From Mycolicibacterium septicum DSM 44393 (GTDB lineage Bacteria; Actinomycetota; Actinomycetes; Mycobacteriales; Mycobacteriaceae): DNA of 64,000 nt. Where the stretch lies: NCBI RefSeq assembly GCF_000455325.1, contig NZ_HG322952.1:1063702-1127701 (forward strand), in the 5' to 3' direction. This document shows positions 45,655 through 53,904 of this stretch, in pieces. Under the pieces are notes generated by a model that did not search any database, was not told the origin of the DNA, and worked only from the letters and a program-made list of their open reading frames with translations. The position numbers were made by a program, and so were the translations under genes. Each line of letters starts with the position of its first letter. The stretch's first letter is position 1.

Positions 45655-46134
45655 ATGGCCAACACCCCCCGCCCGCTCAACGCCAAACAGGTCGAGCGCC
45701 TCAACGCGAAATCGACCGGCACCGCCATCAAGTGGATGTCGCGCGCCCAGACCTGGATCTTCAAGAAGACGGGCGGACGCTTCGGGGACAAGTTCCTGCG
45801 CGGCGCCGAAGTCGGCATCCTGACCACGATCGGACGCAAGTCCGGCGAGGAGCGGGACAGCCCGCTGCTGTTCCTCCAGGAGGGCAAACGCATCGTGCTG
45901 GTCGCCTCGCAGGGCGGCCGGGCCACCAACCCGATGTGGTACCTGAACCTGGTGGCCAATCCCCGGGTGAAGTTCCAGACCAAGCACGAGACCCTGGAGC
46001 TCACCGCGCGCGACGCCACCGACGCCGAGCGCGACGAGTACTGGCCCAAGCTGGACGCGATGTACGCCGACTTCGTGAACTACCGGTCCTACACCGACCG
46101 CAAGATCCCGATCGTGATCTGCGACCCGGCATAA
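45655..46134 (+). CDS. ddn: F420-dependent nitroreductase / quinone reductase, Ddn family
   Basis: The 159-residue protein matches Ddn (Rv3547), the deazaflavin (F420)-dependent reductase that in M. tuberculosis activates nitroimidazole prodrugs and probably reduces menaquinone. Landmarks are LTTIGRKSGEERDSPLLFL, VASQGGRATNPMWYLNLVANP and the tail SYTDRKIPIVICDP. By alignment from memory, the serine of VASQGG corresponds to Ser78 of Ddn. Of the tyrosine trio near the C-terminus the middle one is Phe here (MYADFVNY). The gene sits ten bases after the small gene and ends at a clear terminator, the same neighbourhood as in M. tuberculosis. Confidence 0.92.
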   Translation: MANTPRPLNAKQVERLNAKSTGTAIKWMSRAQTWIFKKTGGRFGDKFLRGAEVGILTTIGRKSGEERDSPLLFLQEGKRIVLVASQGGRATNPMWYLNLVANPRVKFQTKHETLELTARDATDAERDEYWPKLDAMYADFVNYRSYTDRKIPIVICDPA

Positions 46135-46147
46135 CAAACGTTCACCC

Positions 46148-46182
46148 AAAGCGCCCCTGACCTCGAGGTCGGGGGCGCTTTG
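46148..46182 (+). terminator. Terminator after ddn
   Basis: A hairpin with arms AAAGCGCCCC and GGGGCGCTTT and an inner GACCTCGAGGTC lies 14 bases past the ddn stop. It closes the fadA5-ddn unit. The T-run is short. Confidence 0.75.
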
Positions 46183-46333
46183 CGTTGCCAGGTGTCCTGG
46201 AGCTGGCCAATTACGCAACTCTCGGTAGCAGAATTGACGGGTTAACAGTTTTTCGATTATGTTCTGTGAGCGCGCCCACAGTGAACGGCAGGTGAGCGGC
46301 AGCCCACAGTTTCGTGAACTCGATGGAGACCCT

Positions 46334-47815
46334 ATGCAACGACCCACCCGCCGCCGGGCTGCCGGCGCCGCCGCGACCGCGCTGACCGCGTGTTCGCTGT
46401 TCGCCGCCGCAACCCTGCCCGCCTCCGCCTTGACCGTGACGTTCATCCGGCACGCCGAGTCACAGGCCAACGCCTCCGGATACATCGACACGAGCACGCC
46501 CGGACCCCACCTGACCAATGACGAGGTGGACCAGACTGGCGGACTGACCGGCGAACAGCAGGCGCAGAACTTCGCTGACGCGCTGTGTGCCACCTCCTGC
46601 ACCGGAACGGCCGCGCCGTTCGACGCTCTCTACGCCTCGACCATGATCCGCACCCAAGAGACCGCGAAGCCGTTGTCCGACAAGACCGGGCTGCCGGTCA
46701 CGATCCTGGGCTCCTACGATCCGAACAACCCGCAGCGGAACTCCGGCGTGCAGGAAATCAGTGCCGGCATATTCGAGGGCCTTTCCGAAAAAGAGGGCAT
46801 CGGCCGCATCGGCTACATCCTCGCCCCATTGGCGTGGACGATGGGCTTGCAGTTCGTCCCGATCCCCGGTGGCGAGACCGGTCTCGAGTTCAACGAGCGC
46901 GTCACGAATGCGCTGGCCGATGTTGAATCCGGCACCACCGACACCAACGGTGACGGCGAGATCGACGCCGCAGTGTTCTCCCACGGCGCCACCATCATGA
47001 TGTGGACGTTGATGAACGTCGACAATCCGAGCTTGGCGCTCCTGGCGAACACGCTCGACAACACCGACACCGTGGTGGTCAAGAAGAACGATGACGGCAG
47101 TTGGCATCTGGTGAGCTGGAACGGCCAGGAGGTCGGCGACGCCGACTACGCGACCAAGATGTTCGTCAACGTGCGCGATCTGATCGTGGCCCCGCAGAAG
47201 GCGGTCTACAACATGCGCATTCCGGTTCTCTCCCTGGATCCGGAAGCCATCGTCACCACCGGGGCGCAGGGTGTGCAGGACGTCGCCGGGGCCGGCGTGA
47301 AGTTCGTCAAGGACTCGATCACCGACACCGTCAACGCGATCACCGGTATCCCCGGCTCGCTGGGTCAGTCGACATCGCAGGTGTCGAAGGTCAACACCCT
47401 CAACGTCGTCGCCGACAGCGGCACCCCGGCAGCGGGCGATCTCGCCGAGAAGGCCAAGACCGCCGTCGAGGGCGCCACCGATGGCGCCAAGGCCGCCGTC
47501 GAAAACGTCGCCGAGGACGCCACATCGGCAGTCGAGAAGGTGACCGAGCCGGTACAGGCCAAGATCACCGCCGCCCGTACCGCCAACGGCGCCACCAAGC
47601 TGACCAATGGCAACAAGGCGGAGCCGGGTAAGGCTGTCTCGGCAGTTCGCGACCGGGTCAACCAGGCCGCGGACGACGTGCGCAGCGGGGTCGAGTCCTC
47701 GGTCAAGCAGGCACGCGAAACCGTCAAGAAGCTCGCGGGTGCCGACAAGACCAACAAGGCAGCCAAGGACAACAGTGCAGGCAAGCCGAAAGCCGCATCG
47801 AAGGACGCTGCGTGA
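46334..47815 (+). CDS. Secreted histidine-phosphatase family protein, copy 1 of 3
   Basis: The 493-residue product begins with an Arg-rich signal peptide (RPTRRRAAG..., cleavage likely after PASA near residue 33). The phosphatase domain has the catalytic FIRHAESQANASG, DALYASTMIRTQETA and the second histidine in FSHGATIMMW. After about residue 330 comes a long tail very rich in Ala, Lys, Val and Thr, reading as amphipathic helices (AEKAKTAVEGATDGAKAAVE). It carries TKLTNGNKAEPG near residue 420 and ends KAASKDAA. The start is the ATG behind a GGAGA site. The substrate is unknown. It is the first of three tandem paralogues that M. tuberculosis lacks at this locus, and the most divergent, with extra residues around the catalytic core. 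Confidence 0.86.
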   Translation: MQRPTRRRAAGAAATALTACSLFAAATLPASALTVTFIRHAESQANASGYIDTSTPGPHLTNDEVDQTGGLTGEQQAQNFADALCATSCTGTAAPFDALYASTMIRTQETAKPLSDKTGLPVTILGSYDPNNPQRNSGVQEISAGIFEGLSEKEGIGRIGYILAPLAWTMGLQFVPIPGGETGLEFNERVTNALADVESGTTDTNGDGEIDAAVFSHGATIMMWTLMNVDNPSLALLANTLDNTDTVVVKKNDDGSWHLVSWNGQEVGDADYATKMFVNVRDLIVAPQKAVYNMRIPVLSLDPEAIVTTGAQGVQDVAGAGVKFVKDSITDTVNAITGIPGSLGQSTSQVSKVNTLNVVADSGTPAAGDLAEKAKTAVEGATDGAKAAVENVAEDATSAVEKVTEPVQAKITAARTANGATKLTNGNKAEPGKAVSAVRDRVNQAADDVRSGVESSVKQARETVKKLAGADKTNKAAKDNSAGKPKAASKDAA

Positions 47816-47850
47816 AATAGGCGTCACAGCAAGGTAATACCAACCGGCTC

Positions 47851-47880
47851 GATCCCCCTCCTCGCATGAGGAGGGGGATC
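47851..47880 (+). terminator. Perfect hairpin after phosphatase copy 1
   Basis: Arms of 13 bases (GATCCCCCTCCTC and its complement) surround a GCAT loop, 36 bases past the stop. No T-run follows, which is common for mycobacterial terminators. Confidence 0.7.
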
Positions 47881-48052
47881 GACCTGTATCTGACCCGATT
47901 TAGAGCAGCGCCTGAAATTTGTCAAATACCTTCCCGCTCAACGGGATAACTGCTCGCCCCCACAGCAATTCGCCAGACAATATTTCTGGCCGGCCAACGC
48001 AGTGTCACCGGCAGGTCACGTGAAATCCCAACAGCCACAATGGAGGAAGCAC

Positions 48053-49495
48053 ATGAACCGCCGCAGAGGTGACGCGCCGGCGTCACGGTATCGAAGTCTA
48101 CTAGGGGGTGTCGCCCTGGCATTCCTCGCCTTCTTCCTGGCGATGCCAGTGGCCCATGCCGCCGAGGTCATGCGCGTGACATTCGTGCGTCACGCGCAGT
48201 CAGAGGGCAACGCCTCCGGCCTGATCGACACCAAGACCCCGGGTCCGGTTCTTACCCCGCTGGGCCAGCAGCAGGCCCAGGCCGTGGCCGACAAGCTGGG
48301 CGACAACAACTACGACGCCATCTACGCGTCGACCATGGTGCGGACCCAGCTCACCGCCGCACCGATGTCGCAGCGCCTCGGCCTGCCGATCCAGGTTCTG
48401 CCCGGCCTGCAGGAGATCGAGGCGGGAGCCTTCGAGGGCACCCCGGAGGCGAACGCTGCCAGCGGGTACGGCCTGTATCCGATCGCATGGGCGCTCCCGG
48501 GCGTGATCCCGCAGATCCCGTTCGACAAGAGCACGTACATGCCGGGTACCAACCTCAACGGCTACGTGTTCGACGAGCGGGTCCGGGGCGCGTTGCAGAC
48601 AATGTATGACAACGGCGACCGCAACGCAGTGGTGTTCTCGCACGGCGGCACCATCATGTTCTGGACGTTGATGAACGTTCAGAACCTCACCGTGATGGAG
48701 AAGCTCCAACTGCTGCAGACAGCCCAGTTGAACAACACCGATTACGTCGTGATCGAGGGCAACAACGAGGACGGCTGGACCCTGGTGAACTGGAACGGCA
48801 AGCAGTTCAGCCCGGAACCGACCTTCGGGCACGAGGTGAATCTCCAGCTCCGGACGTTGTCGCGCCAACTGACCGCCGCCGCGGACCAGGTCAAGGAGGC
48901 CTTCAAGACGGGTGACTTCGTCACCATTGCGACGGCCATCAACCACAGTGTCGCCGACGCGACCTTCTCGGTCACCAAGTTCAACCGCGCTGTCAACGCT
49001 CAGATCATCAAGCGCGTCAGCAATGCAATCCAGGGCACTACCAGCGATCTGCAGGACAAGGTGTCCACCGGGGTCGAGGACGTCAAGAGCACGCTGAAGG
49101 TGACCACGGACAGCGTCGAGCAGAAGGTCCAGTCCGCTCCGGAGACGGAGACCGTCTCGGACACAACGGAACCGGCCGATTCCGCATCCCTCGCGGGGGC
49201 GAAGTCGAAGCTCAAGGCCACTGTCGACGGCATCGTCAAGCCCCGCGGCGCGACCGATCTGTCCGACGGCAACAAGGCGGTGCCGGGCGTCGCGAAGTCG
49301 CTCAGCCGTACCGGCGAGAAGGTTCAGACCGCCGTCAAGGATGCCCAGGACCAGGTGACGTCGTCGATCAAGAAGCTCGGCGACGCGGTCAAGAAGGCCA
49401 CCGGCCAGACCGGCCAGACCAGCAAGGCCGGCAAGACCGCTGCTGCCAACGACGGTGCCGGCAGCGACACCGCCTCCAACAAGGACGCCGCCTAA
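48053..49495 (+). CDS. Secreted histidine-phosphatase family protein, copy 2 of 3
   Basis: The 480-residue product has a clear signal peptide (hydrophobic GGVALAFLAFFLAMPVAHA, then AEVMRVTF). The phosphatase core shows FVRHAQSEGNASG, DAIYASTMVRTQLTA and FSHGGTIMFW. A C-terminal tail from about residue 310 carries the helical stretch ATAINHSVADATFSVTKFNRAVN shared with copy 3 (first 20 residues conserved in pattern), then TDLSDGNKAVPG and a Lys/Ala/Thr-rich end finishing SNKDAA. The ATG is six bases after GGAGGAAG-type ribosome bases. Copies 2 and 3 are more alike than either is to copy 1. Confidence 0.88.
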   Translation: MNRRRGDAPASRYRSLLGGVALAFLAFFLAMPVAHAAEVMRVTFVRHAQSEGNASGLIDTKTPGPVLTPLGQQQAQAVADKLGDNNYDAIYASTMVRTQLTAAPMSQRLGLPIQVLPGLQEIEAGAFEGTPEANAASGYGLYPIAWALPGVIPQIPFDKSTYMPGTNLNGYVFDERVRGALQTMYDNGDRNAVVFSHGGTIMFWTLMNVQNLTVMEKLQLLQTAQLNNTDYVVIEGNNEDGWTLVNWNGKQFSPEPTFGHEVNLQLRTLSRQLTAAADQVKEAFKTGDFVTIATAINHSVADATFSVTKFNRAVNAQIIKRVSNAIQGTTSDLQDKVSTGVEDVKSTLKVTTDSVEQKVQSAPETETVSDTTEPADSASLAGAKSKLKATVDGIVKPRGATDLSDGNKAVPGVAKSLSRTGEKVQTAVKDAQDQVTSSIKKLGDAVKKATGQTGQTSKAGKTAAANDGAGSDTASNKDAA

Positions 49496-49514
49496 CCAGT
49501 CGGCATTGTTCAAG

Positions 49515-49548
49515 GGTGCCCCAGGCCAATTGGCCTGGGGCACCTTTT
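49515..49548 (+). terminator. Strong terminator after phosphatase copy 2
   Basis: A 13-base inverted repeat (GGTGCCCCAGGCC, loop AATT, then its complement) is followed directly by TTTT. Confidence 0.88.
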
Positions 49549-49675
49549 GCATTCGCATTCGCAATTCGTGCAACAACCAGTCTCGGACAACGAGACATCC
49601 ACACACGACCAACCAATTCACTCATACGTTCATTTCGCTCCACCTGCACATCGATGATTGGAGGAACGAAGCAAT

Positions 49676-50998
49676 ATGAATTATTTGAGACGCTCGAGCA
49701 TTCGGGCGACGTTCGCCGGCATGGGAATGATGTTCCTGGCATTCCTTTTGGCCATTCCGGTCGCCCACGCAGCGGAAGTCATGCGGATCACGTTCATTCG
49801 TCACGGTGAGTCCACCGCGAATGCGGCGAATGTCGCCGACTCATCCGTGCCGGGTCCGGTCCTCACGGAGAAGGGCCGGCAGCAGGCCCGTGACATCGTC
49901 AACGTGCTGGGCGACAACAACTACGACGCGATCTACGCGTCCACGATGGTCCGGACCCAGCTGACCGCCGCACCGATGGCGGAGTACCTGGGCCTGCCGA
50001 TCCAGGTCGTTCCCGGCCTCCAGGAAATTGAGGCAGGAATCTACGAGGGAACCCCGGAATCCGATGCCGTCAAAGGCTACCTGCAGGCGCCGCTGAAATG
50101 GCTGCAGGGTGATCTCGACGCCCGCATTCCCGGGTCTGTCAACGGGCGGGAATTCGATGCGCGTATGGATGGCGCAATTCAGACCATGTACGACAACGGG
50201 GACCGGAACGTGGCGGCATTTTCGCACGGCGGCGCCATCATGTTCTGGGTTTTCCTGAATGCGGAAAATGCAGACCCGATGTGGCTGATGACCAATCCGC
50301 TGCGAAACACCGGTTACGTCGTGGTGGAGGGAAATCCCGAGGACGGCTGGCGCGTCGTGCACTGGAACGGCACCGAGATCGGCCCCGAAACTCCGTTCCA
50401 CGTCGAGGTCCTGCGCCAGGTGCGGACCCTGTCGAGGCAGCTCAACGCCGCGGCCGAGCAGGTGACGGATGCCTTCGCCACCCGTGATCCGGCGGCCATC
50501 GCCACGGCGATCAACCGGAGCATCGCCGACGCGAGCTTCTCGGTGACCAAGTTCAACCGGGCGATCGGCGCCGAGGTAATCGATCGGGTGAACAAGGCAT
50601 TCCCGAAGAGCGAGAACGAATTACGCGAGAACGTGTCGTCAGACATCGAGGACGTCAAGACCGCAGCGAGCGACATCGTCAAGACGGCTGCCGACGACGT
50701 TCAGGGCGCCGGTGACACGGCCACTCAACAAGTCAGTGCGGCCGCTACTGGAATGCGGACCGTCACCAAGACACGTCCTGCCGCAACGGATCTCAGCGAC
50801 GGGAACAAGGCGGCTCCGGGCCTGAAGAAGGCGGCCACCGAGTCGGGTGACAAGGTACGCGCGGCGGTGGAGAACGCGCGTGATCGGGTCTCGTCCTCGG
50901 TGCGCAGTATCAGGGACGCGGTCAAGAAGGCTTCTGACCGGGTTGAAGCCAAGGACAAGGCAGAGAAGAGGCACACCGCCCCGAAGAACGCCGCCTAG
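49676..50998 (+). CDS. Secreted histidine-phosphatase family protein, copy 3 of 3
   Basis: The 440-residue product begins with the signal peptide MNYLRRSSIRATFAGMGMMF... ending AHA before AEVMRITF. The catalytic motif is FIRHGESTANAAN, followed by DAIYASTMVRTQLTA and FSHGGAIMFW. The tail repeats the copy-2 pattern (ATAINRSIADASFSVTKFNR), then ATDLSDGNKAAPG and a basic end (DRVEAKDKAEKRHTAPKNAA). The ATG has GGAGGAACG eight or so bases before it. The upstream 180 bases and this gene are somewhat richer in A and T than copies 1 and 2. Confidence 0.88.
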   Translation: MNYLRRSSIRATFAGMGMMFLAFLLAIPVAHAAEVMRITFIRHGESTANAANVADSSVPGPVLTEKGRQQARDIVNVLGDNNYDAIYASTMVRTQLTAAPMAEYLGLPIQVVPGLQEIEAGIYEGTPESDAVKGYLQAPLKWLQGDLDARIPGSVNGREFDARMDGAIQTMYDNGDRNVAAFSHGGAIMFWVFLNAENADPMWLMTNPLRNTGYVVVEGNPEDGWRVVHWNGTEIGPETPFHVEVLRQVRTLSRQLNAAAEQVTDAFATRDPAAIATAINRSIADASFSVTKFNRAIGAEVIDRVNKAFPKSENELRENVSSDIEDVKTAASDIVKTAADDVQGAGDTATQQVSAAATGMRTVTKTRPAATDLSDGNKAAPGLKKAATESGDKVRAAVENARDRVSSSVRSIRDAVKKASDRVEAKDKAEKRHTAPKNAA

Positions 50999-51034
50999 CG
51001 ATACCGCCTCATCTGACCGACGAGCAGGCGCGAA

Positions 51035-51064
51035 GGCCCCCGCAATCCGCTGATTGCGGGGGCC
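51035..51064 (+). terminator. Hairpin after phosphatase copy 3
   Basis: Arms GGCCCCCGCAATC and GATTGCGGGGGCC surround a CGCT loop, 36 bases past the stop codon. There is no T-run. Confidence 0.72.
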
Positions 51065-51192
51065 GAAGCACCGCCCGATGACGGCGGCGATCGGAGAACC
51101 ACGTCCTCTGTCAGTAGCGGCGCGGCAAGATTGCAGGATCCACCCCTGCGCTGAGCAGAGACGCCGGCGGGCCGGTCGAAAGGAACATTCAC

Positions 51193-52029
51193 GTGTCAGC
51201 CACATATGCCGTCGTCGGCGCAACCGGAGCGACCGGCGGCGCCGTCGCCGCCGCCCTCGCGGATGACCAATCACAGGTGCGTGCGATCGCCCGCAACCCG
51301 AATTCGACACGGGCACAACAGCTTTTGCAGTCTGGAATCGACGTCGCGGCCGCCGACCTCGACGACGTGGACGCACTGACGCGCGCGTTCAGCGGGGTCG
51401 CCGGGGTTTTCGCAATCACCACGCCGTTCGAGGAGGGCCCCGACGCCGAGGTGGAGCAGGGCCTTCACATGATCACCGCCGCCACGCAAGCCCGGGTACC
51501 GCATCTCGTGTTCTCTTCGGTGGCCAATGCCGACCGGCACACCGGGATCCCCCACTTCGACAGCAAGGCGAAGATCGAAGCAGCACTCGTCGACTCCGGC
51601 GTGCCCTACACAATCCTCGGCCCCACCTACTTCTACGACAACATGCTCGGCGGCGTCGACGAACTACAGTCCGGGATACTCAGCTTGCCGATTCCGGCCG
51701 CCACCCCGTTGCAGCAGCTCTCCCGCCGGGACTTCGGCCGGTTCGCCGCGACGGTTCTGCGCGCTCCGGATCGCTTCATCGGAGCGCGTATCGACGTCGC
51801 GTCCGACGCGCCGACACCGCGTCAGATGGCCGCCACACTTCAGGAAACGCTGGGTCGCCAGTTCGAACTCGTCACGACCGACCCGGCCGAGATCAGCTCC
51901 CCCGACATGCGGGCGATGTTCACCTATCTCACCGAACACGGCTACAGCGCGGACATCGACGGTCTGCGCCACAGCTACCCGCAGGTCGGATGGCAGCGCT
52001 TCGGCGATTGGCTCGCCGACCAGACGTGA
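51193..52029 (+). CDS. NmrA-like NAD(P)-binding protein
   Basis: The 278-residue protein opens with the dinucleotide motif YAVVGATGATGGAVAAAL (GxxGxxG at residues 9-15). It then has VRAIARNP and HLVFSSVANADRHTGIPHFDSKAKIE, the pattern of the NmrA/NAD(P)H azoreductase branch of atypical short-chain dehydrogenases. It starts at GTG, behind AAAGGAA. Members act as redox sensors or as quinone or isoflavone-type reductases. No substrate can be read from the sequence. It closes the 5-kb insertion between ddn and the Rv3548c homologue. Confidence 0.82.
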   Translation: MSATYAVVGATGATGGAVAAALADDQSQVRAIARNPNSTRAQQLLQSGIDVAAADLDDVDALTRAFSGVAGVFAITTPFEEGPDAEVEQGLHMITAATQARVPHLVFSSVANADRHTGIPHFDSKAKIEAALVDSGVPYTILGPTYFYDNMLGGVDELQSGILSLPIPAATPLQQLSRRDFGRFAATVLRAPDRFIGARIDVASDAPTPRQMAATLQETLGRQFELVTTDPAEISSPDMRAMFTYLTEHGYSADIDGLRHSYPQVGWQRFGDWLADQT

Positions 52030-52081
52030 GCAGTCCCCCTTTTCACTTGGAAAGGGCGAGCCTGCTTCTAGGACAACGAGT

Positions 52082-52126
52082 CTGCGCTCAGATCGCGAAT
52101 CCGGCGGATTCACGATCTGAGCGCAG
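52082..52126. terminator. Bidirectional terminator between convergent genes
   Basis: A long inverted repeat, with arms CTGCGCTCAGATCG at 52082-52095 and its complement at 52113-52126, has an inner GAATCC/GGATTC pair. It lies between the ends of the NmrA-like gene (plus) and the Rv3548c homologue (minus) and can serve both. Confidence 0.78.
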
Positions 52127-52147
52127 TCTCGGCGAAACAGGGAGAAA

Positions 52148-53053
52148 CTAGGCGCCGTACACCGGGACCGCGGGGCGAGCCTTGGCCAGCAGGTCGTTGA
52201 CGACCGGGCCCAGCTCGGCGGGATCCCACTTCGCGCCCTTGTCGATCTGCGGTCCGTGGGCCCAGCCCTCGGCGACGCGGATCTTGCCGCCCTCGATCTC
52301 GAAAACCTTGCCGGTGACGTCCTTTGACTCGACGCTGCCCAGCCACACCACCAGCGGGGAGATGTTCTCCGCGGCCATGGCATCGAAGGCCTGGTCCTGG
52401 GTGGCCATCATGTCGGCGAACACGGTCTCGGTCATCCGGGTCCGGGCCGACGGCGCAATACCGTTGACCGTGACGCCGTAACGACCCATCTCGGCGGCGG
52501 CCACCAGGGTCAGCGCGGCGATACCGGCCTTGGAGGCGCTGTAGGTGGCCTGGCCGACGCTGCCCTGCAGGCCCGCGCCTGAGCTCGTGTTGATGATGCG
52601 CGCGTCGACGGTTTCGCCGGCCTTGGACTTGGCCCGCCAGTACGCGGCGGCGTGCTTCATGGTGGCGAAGTGCCCCTTGAGGTGCACGGCGGTGACGGCG
52701 TCGAACTCTTCTTCGGTGGCGTTGGCGAACATCCGGTCGCGCACGATGCCGGCGTTGTTGACGAGAACGTGAAGGTCGCCAAAACTCTCTATGGCCTGCT
52801 GGATCAAGGCCTCGGCCTGCCCCCAGTCGGCGACGTTCGAACCATTTGCCACGGCTTCGCCTCCGGCGGCGACGATTTCGTCGACGACATTCTGCGCCGC
52901 GCTGCCACCACCGGCCGGCGAACCGTCCAGGCCGACCCCGATGTCGTTGACCACGACGCGGGCACCTTCTGCGGCGAACGCGAGCGCATGCTCACGCCCG
53001 ATACCGCCACCGGCACCCGTCACGATGACCACCCGGCCGTCGAGCAATCCCAT
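52148..53053 (-). CDS. Short-chain dehydrogenase/reductase, Rv3548c homologue
   Basis: The 301-residue SDR has the cofactor motif VTGAGGGIGREHALAF (residues 11-26), VLVNNAGIVRDRMF, and the catalytic serine and YSASKAG in GSVGQATYSASKAG. The extra C-terminal stretch resembles the hydroxyacyl-CoA dehydrogenase-like SDRs of multifunctional beta-oxidation enzymes. It lies 12 bases downstream of the next SDR gene, in the minus-strand arm of the KstR2-type block. A hydroxyacyl-CoA dehydrogenase role in steroid degradation is likely, but the exact step is not established to my knowledge. Confidence 0.9.
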   Translation of the reverse strand: MGLLDGRVVIVTGAGGGIGREHALAFAAEGARVVVNDIGVGLDGSPAGGGSAAQNVVDEIVAAGGEAVANGSNVADWGQAEALIQQAIESFGDLHVLVNNAGIVRDRMFANATEEEFDAVTAVHLKGHFATMKHAAAYWRAKSKAGETVDARIINTSSGAGLQGSVGQATYSASKAGIAALTLVAAAEMGRYGVTVNGIAPSARTRMTETVFADMMATQDQAFDAMAAENISPLVVWLGSVESKDVTGKVFEIEGGKIRVAEGWAHGPQIDKGAKWDPAELGPVVNDLLAKARPAVPVYGA

Positions 53054-53065
53054 AGCTGTTTCTCC

Positions 53066-53845
53066 TTATTTGTTGGCGCTTGAGGCGTCGAGGTAGGTCG
53101 GCGGCTCACCACCGCCGTGCACCTGCAGCGCCGCCCCACTGATGTAGGACGCCGCGTCAGAGGTCAAAAATGCTGCGGCCCAGCCGATGTCGGCGGGCTT
53201 GGCCAGCCGGCCCAGCGGCACGGTGGAGGCCACGGCGGCGACCGACTCGGCGTCGCCGTAGAACAGCTCGGACTGCTCGGTCTCGACCATGCCCACGATC
53301 ACCGAGTTCACGCGGACCTTCGGCGCCCATTCGACGGCCAGGGTCGAGGTCAGATTGTCGATGCCGGCCTTGGCCGCGCCGTAGGCCGCGGTGCCGGGAG
53401 TCGGCCGGTGCCCACTGACACTGGAGATGTTGACGATCGTCCCGCCGGTCTCCTGCTTCTGCATCACCGCGTTGGCGTGCTGGGAGACCGACAGCGGCCC
53501 GAGCAGGTTGAGCTCGATGATCTTGGTGCTGAATTTGGCCGACGCATCGGCGGCGGCCACGTACGGCGATCCGCCGGCGTTGTTCACCACGGCGTCCAGC
53601 CGGCCGTGCCTGTCCACGATGGCCTCGATGAGTCCGGCCACCGATTCGTCATCACGAACGTCGCAGCTGTGGAATTCGTAGGGCAATCCCTCGACCGGAC
53701 GGCGTGCGCAGGTCACCACAGTGGCGCCCTGACCGGCAAAAACCGCGCTGATCCCAGCGCCAACCCCTCGCACTCCGCCGGTCACCAGGACCACCTTGCC
53801 GGTCAAACCCAAATTGATGGCACCGGCTTCTGGCGTATCGGTCAC
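53066..53845 (-). CDS. Short-chain dehydrogenase/reductase, Rv3549c homologue
   Basis: This 259-residue classical SDR has VTGGVRGVGAGISAVF near residue 20, NNAGGSPYVAAAD, and the catalytic Ser and Tyr-x-x-x-Lys in SSVSGHRPTPGTAAYGAAKAG. It begins 15 bases from a KstR2-type operator and diverges from echA20. It is probably part of ring C/D degradation. The substrate is unassigned. Confidence 0.91.
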   Translation of the reverse strand: MTDTPEAGAINLGLTGKVVLVTGGVRGVGAGISAVFAGQGATVVTCARRPVEGLPYEFHSCDVRDDESVAGLIEAIVDRHGRLDAVVNNAGGSPYVAAADASAKFSTKIIELNLLGPLSVSQHANAVMQKQETGGTIVNISSVSGHRPTPGTAAYGAAKAGIDNLTSTLAVEWAPKVRVNSVIVGMVETEQSELFYGDAESVAAVASTVPLGRLAKPADIGWAAAFLTSDAASYISGAALQVHGGGEPPTYLDASSANK

Positions 53846-53859
53846 TGTGCTAGCGTACC

Positions 53860-53875
53860 AAGCAAGTGCTTGCTT
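53860..53875. promoter_or_regulatory. KstR2 operator between the SDR gene and echA20
   Basis: AAGCAAGTGCTTGCTT is a perfect 16-base palindrome containing AnCAAGnnCTTGnT, the known KstR2 binding pattern. KstR2 is the TetR-family repressor relieved by the CoA ester of the CD-ring fragment (HIP-CoA). The site sits 15 bases from the SDR start and 30 bases from the echA20 ATG, so it should control both arms. Confidence 0.9.
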
Positions 53876-53904
53876 AGGTAGCGACCCCTTCAGGAAGTGG
53901 ATTG

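Noticed and set aside
46460-47827. 455-codon minus-strand frame over phosphatase copy 1 (and 48200-49621 over copy 2)
   Set aside because: Reverse-frame shadows. The plus-strand genes have signal peptides, catalytic motifs and ribosome sites.
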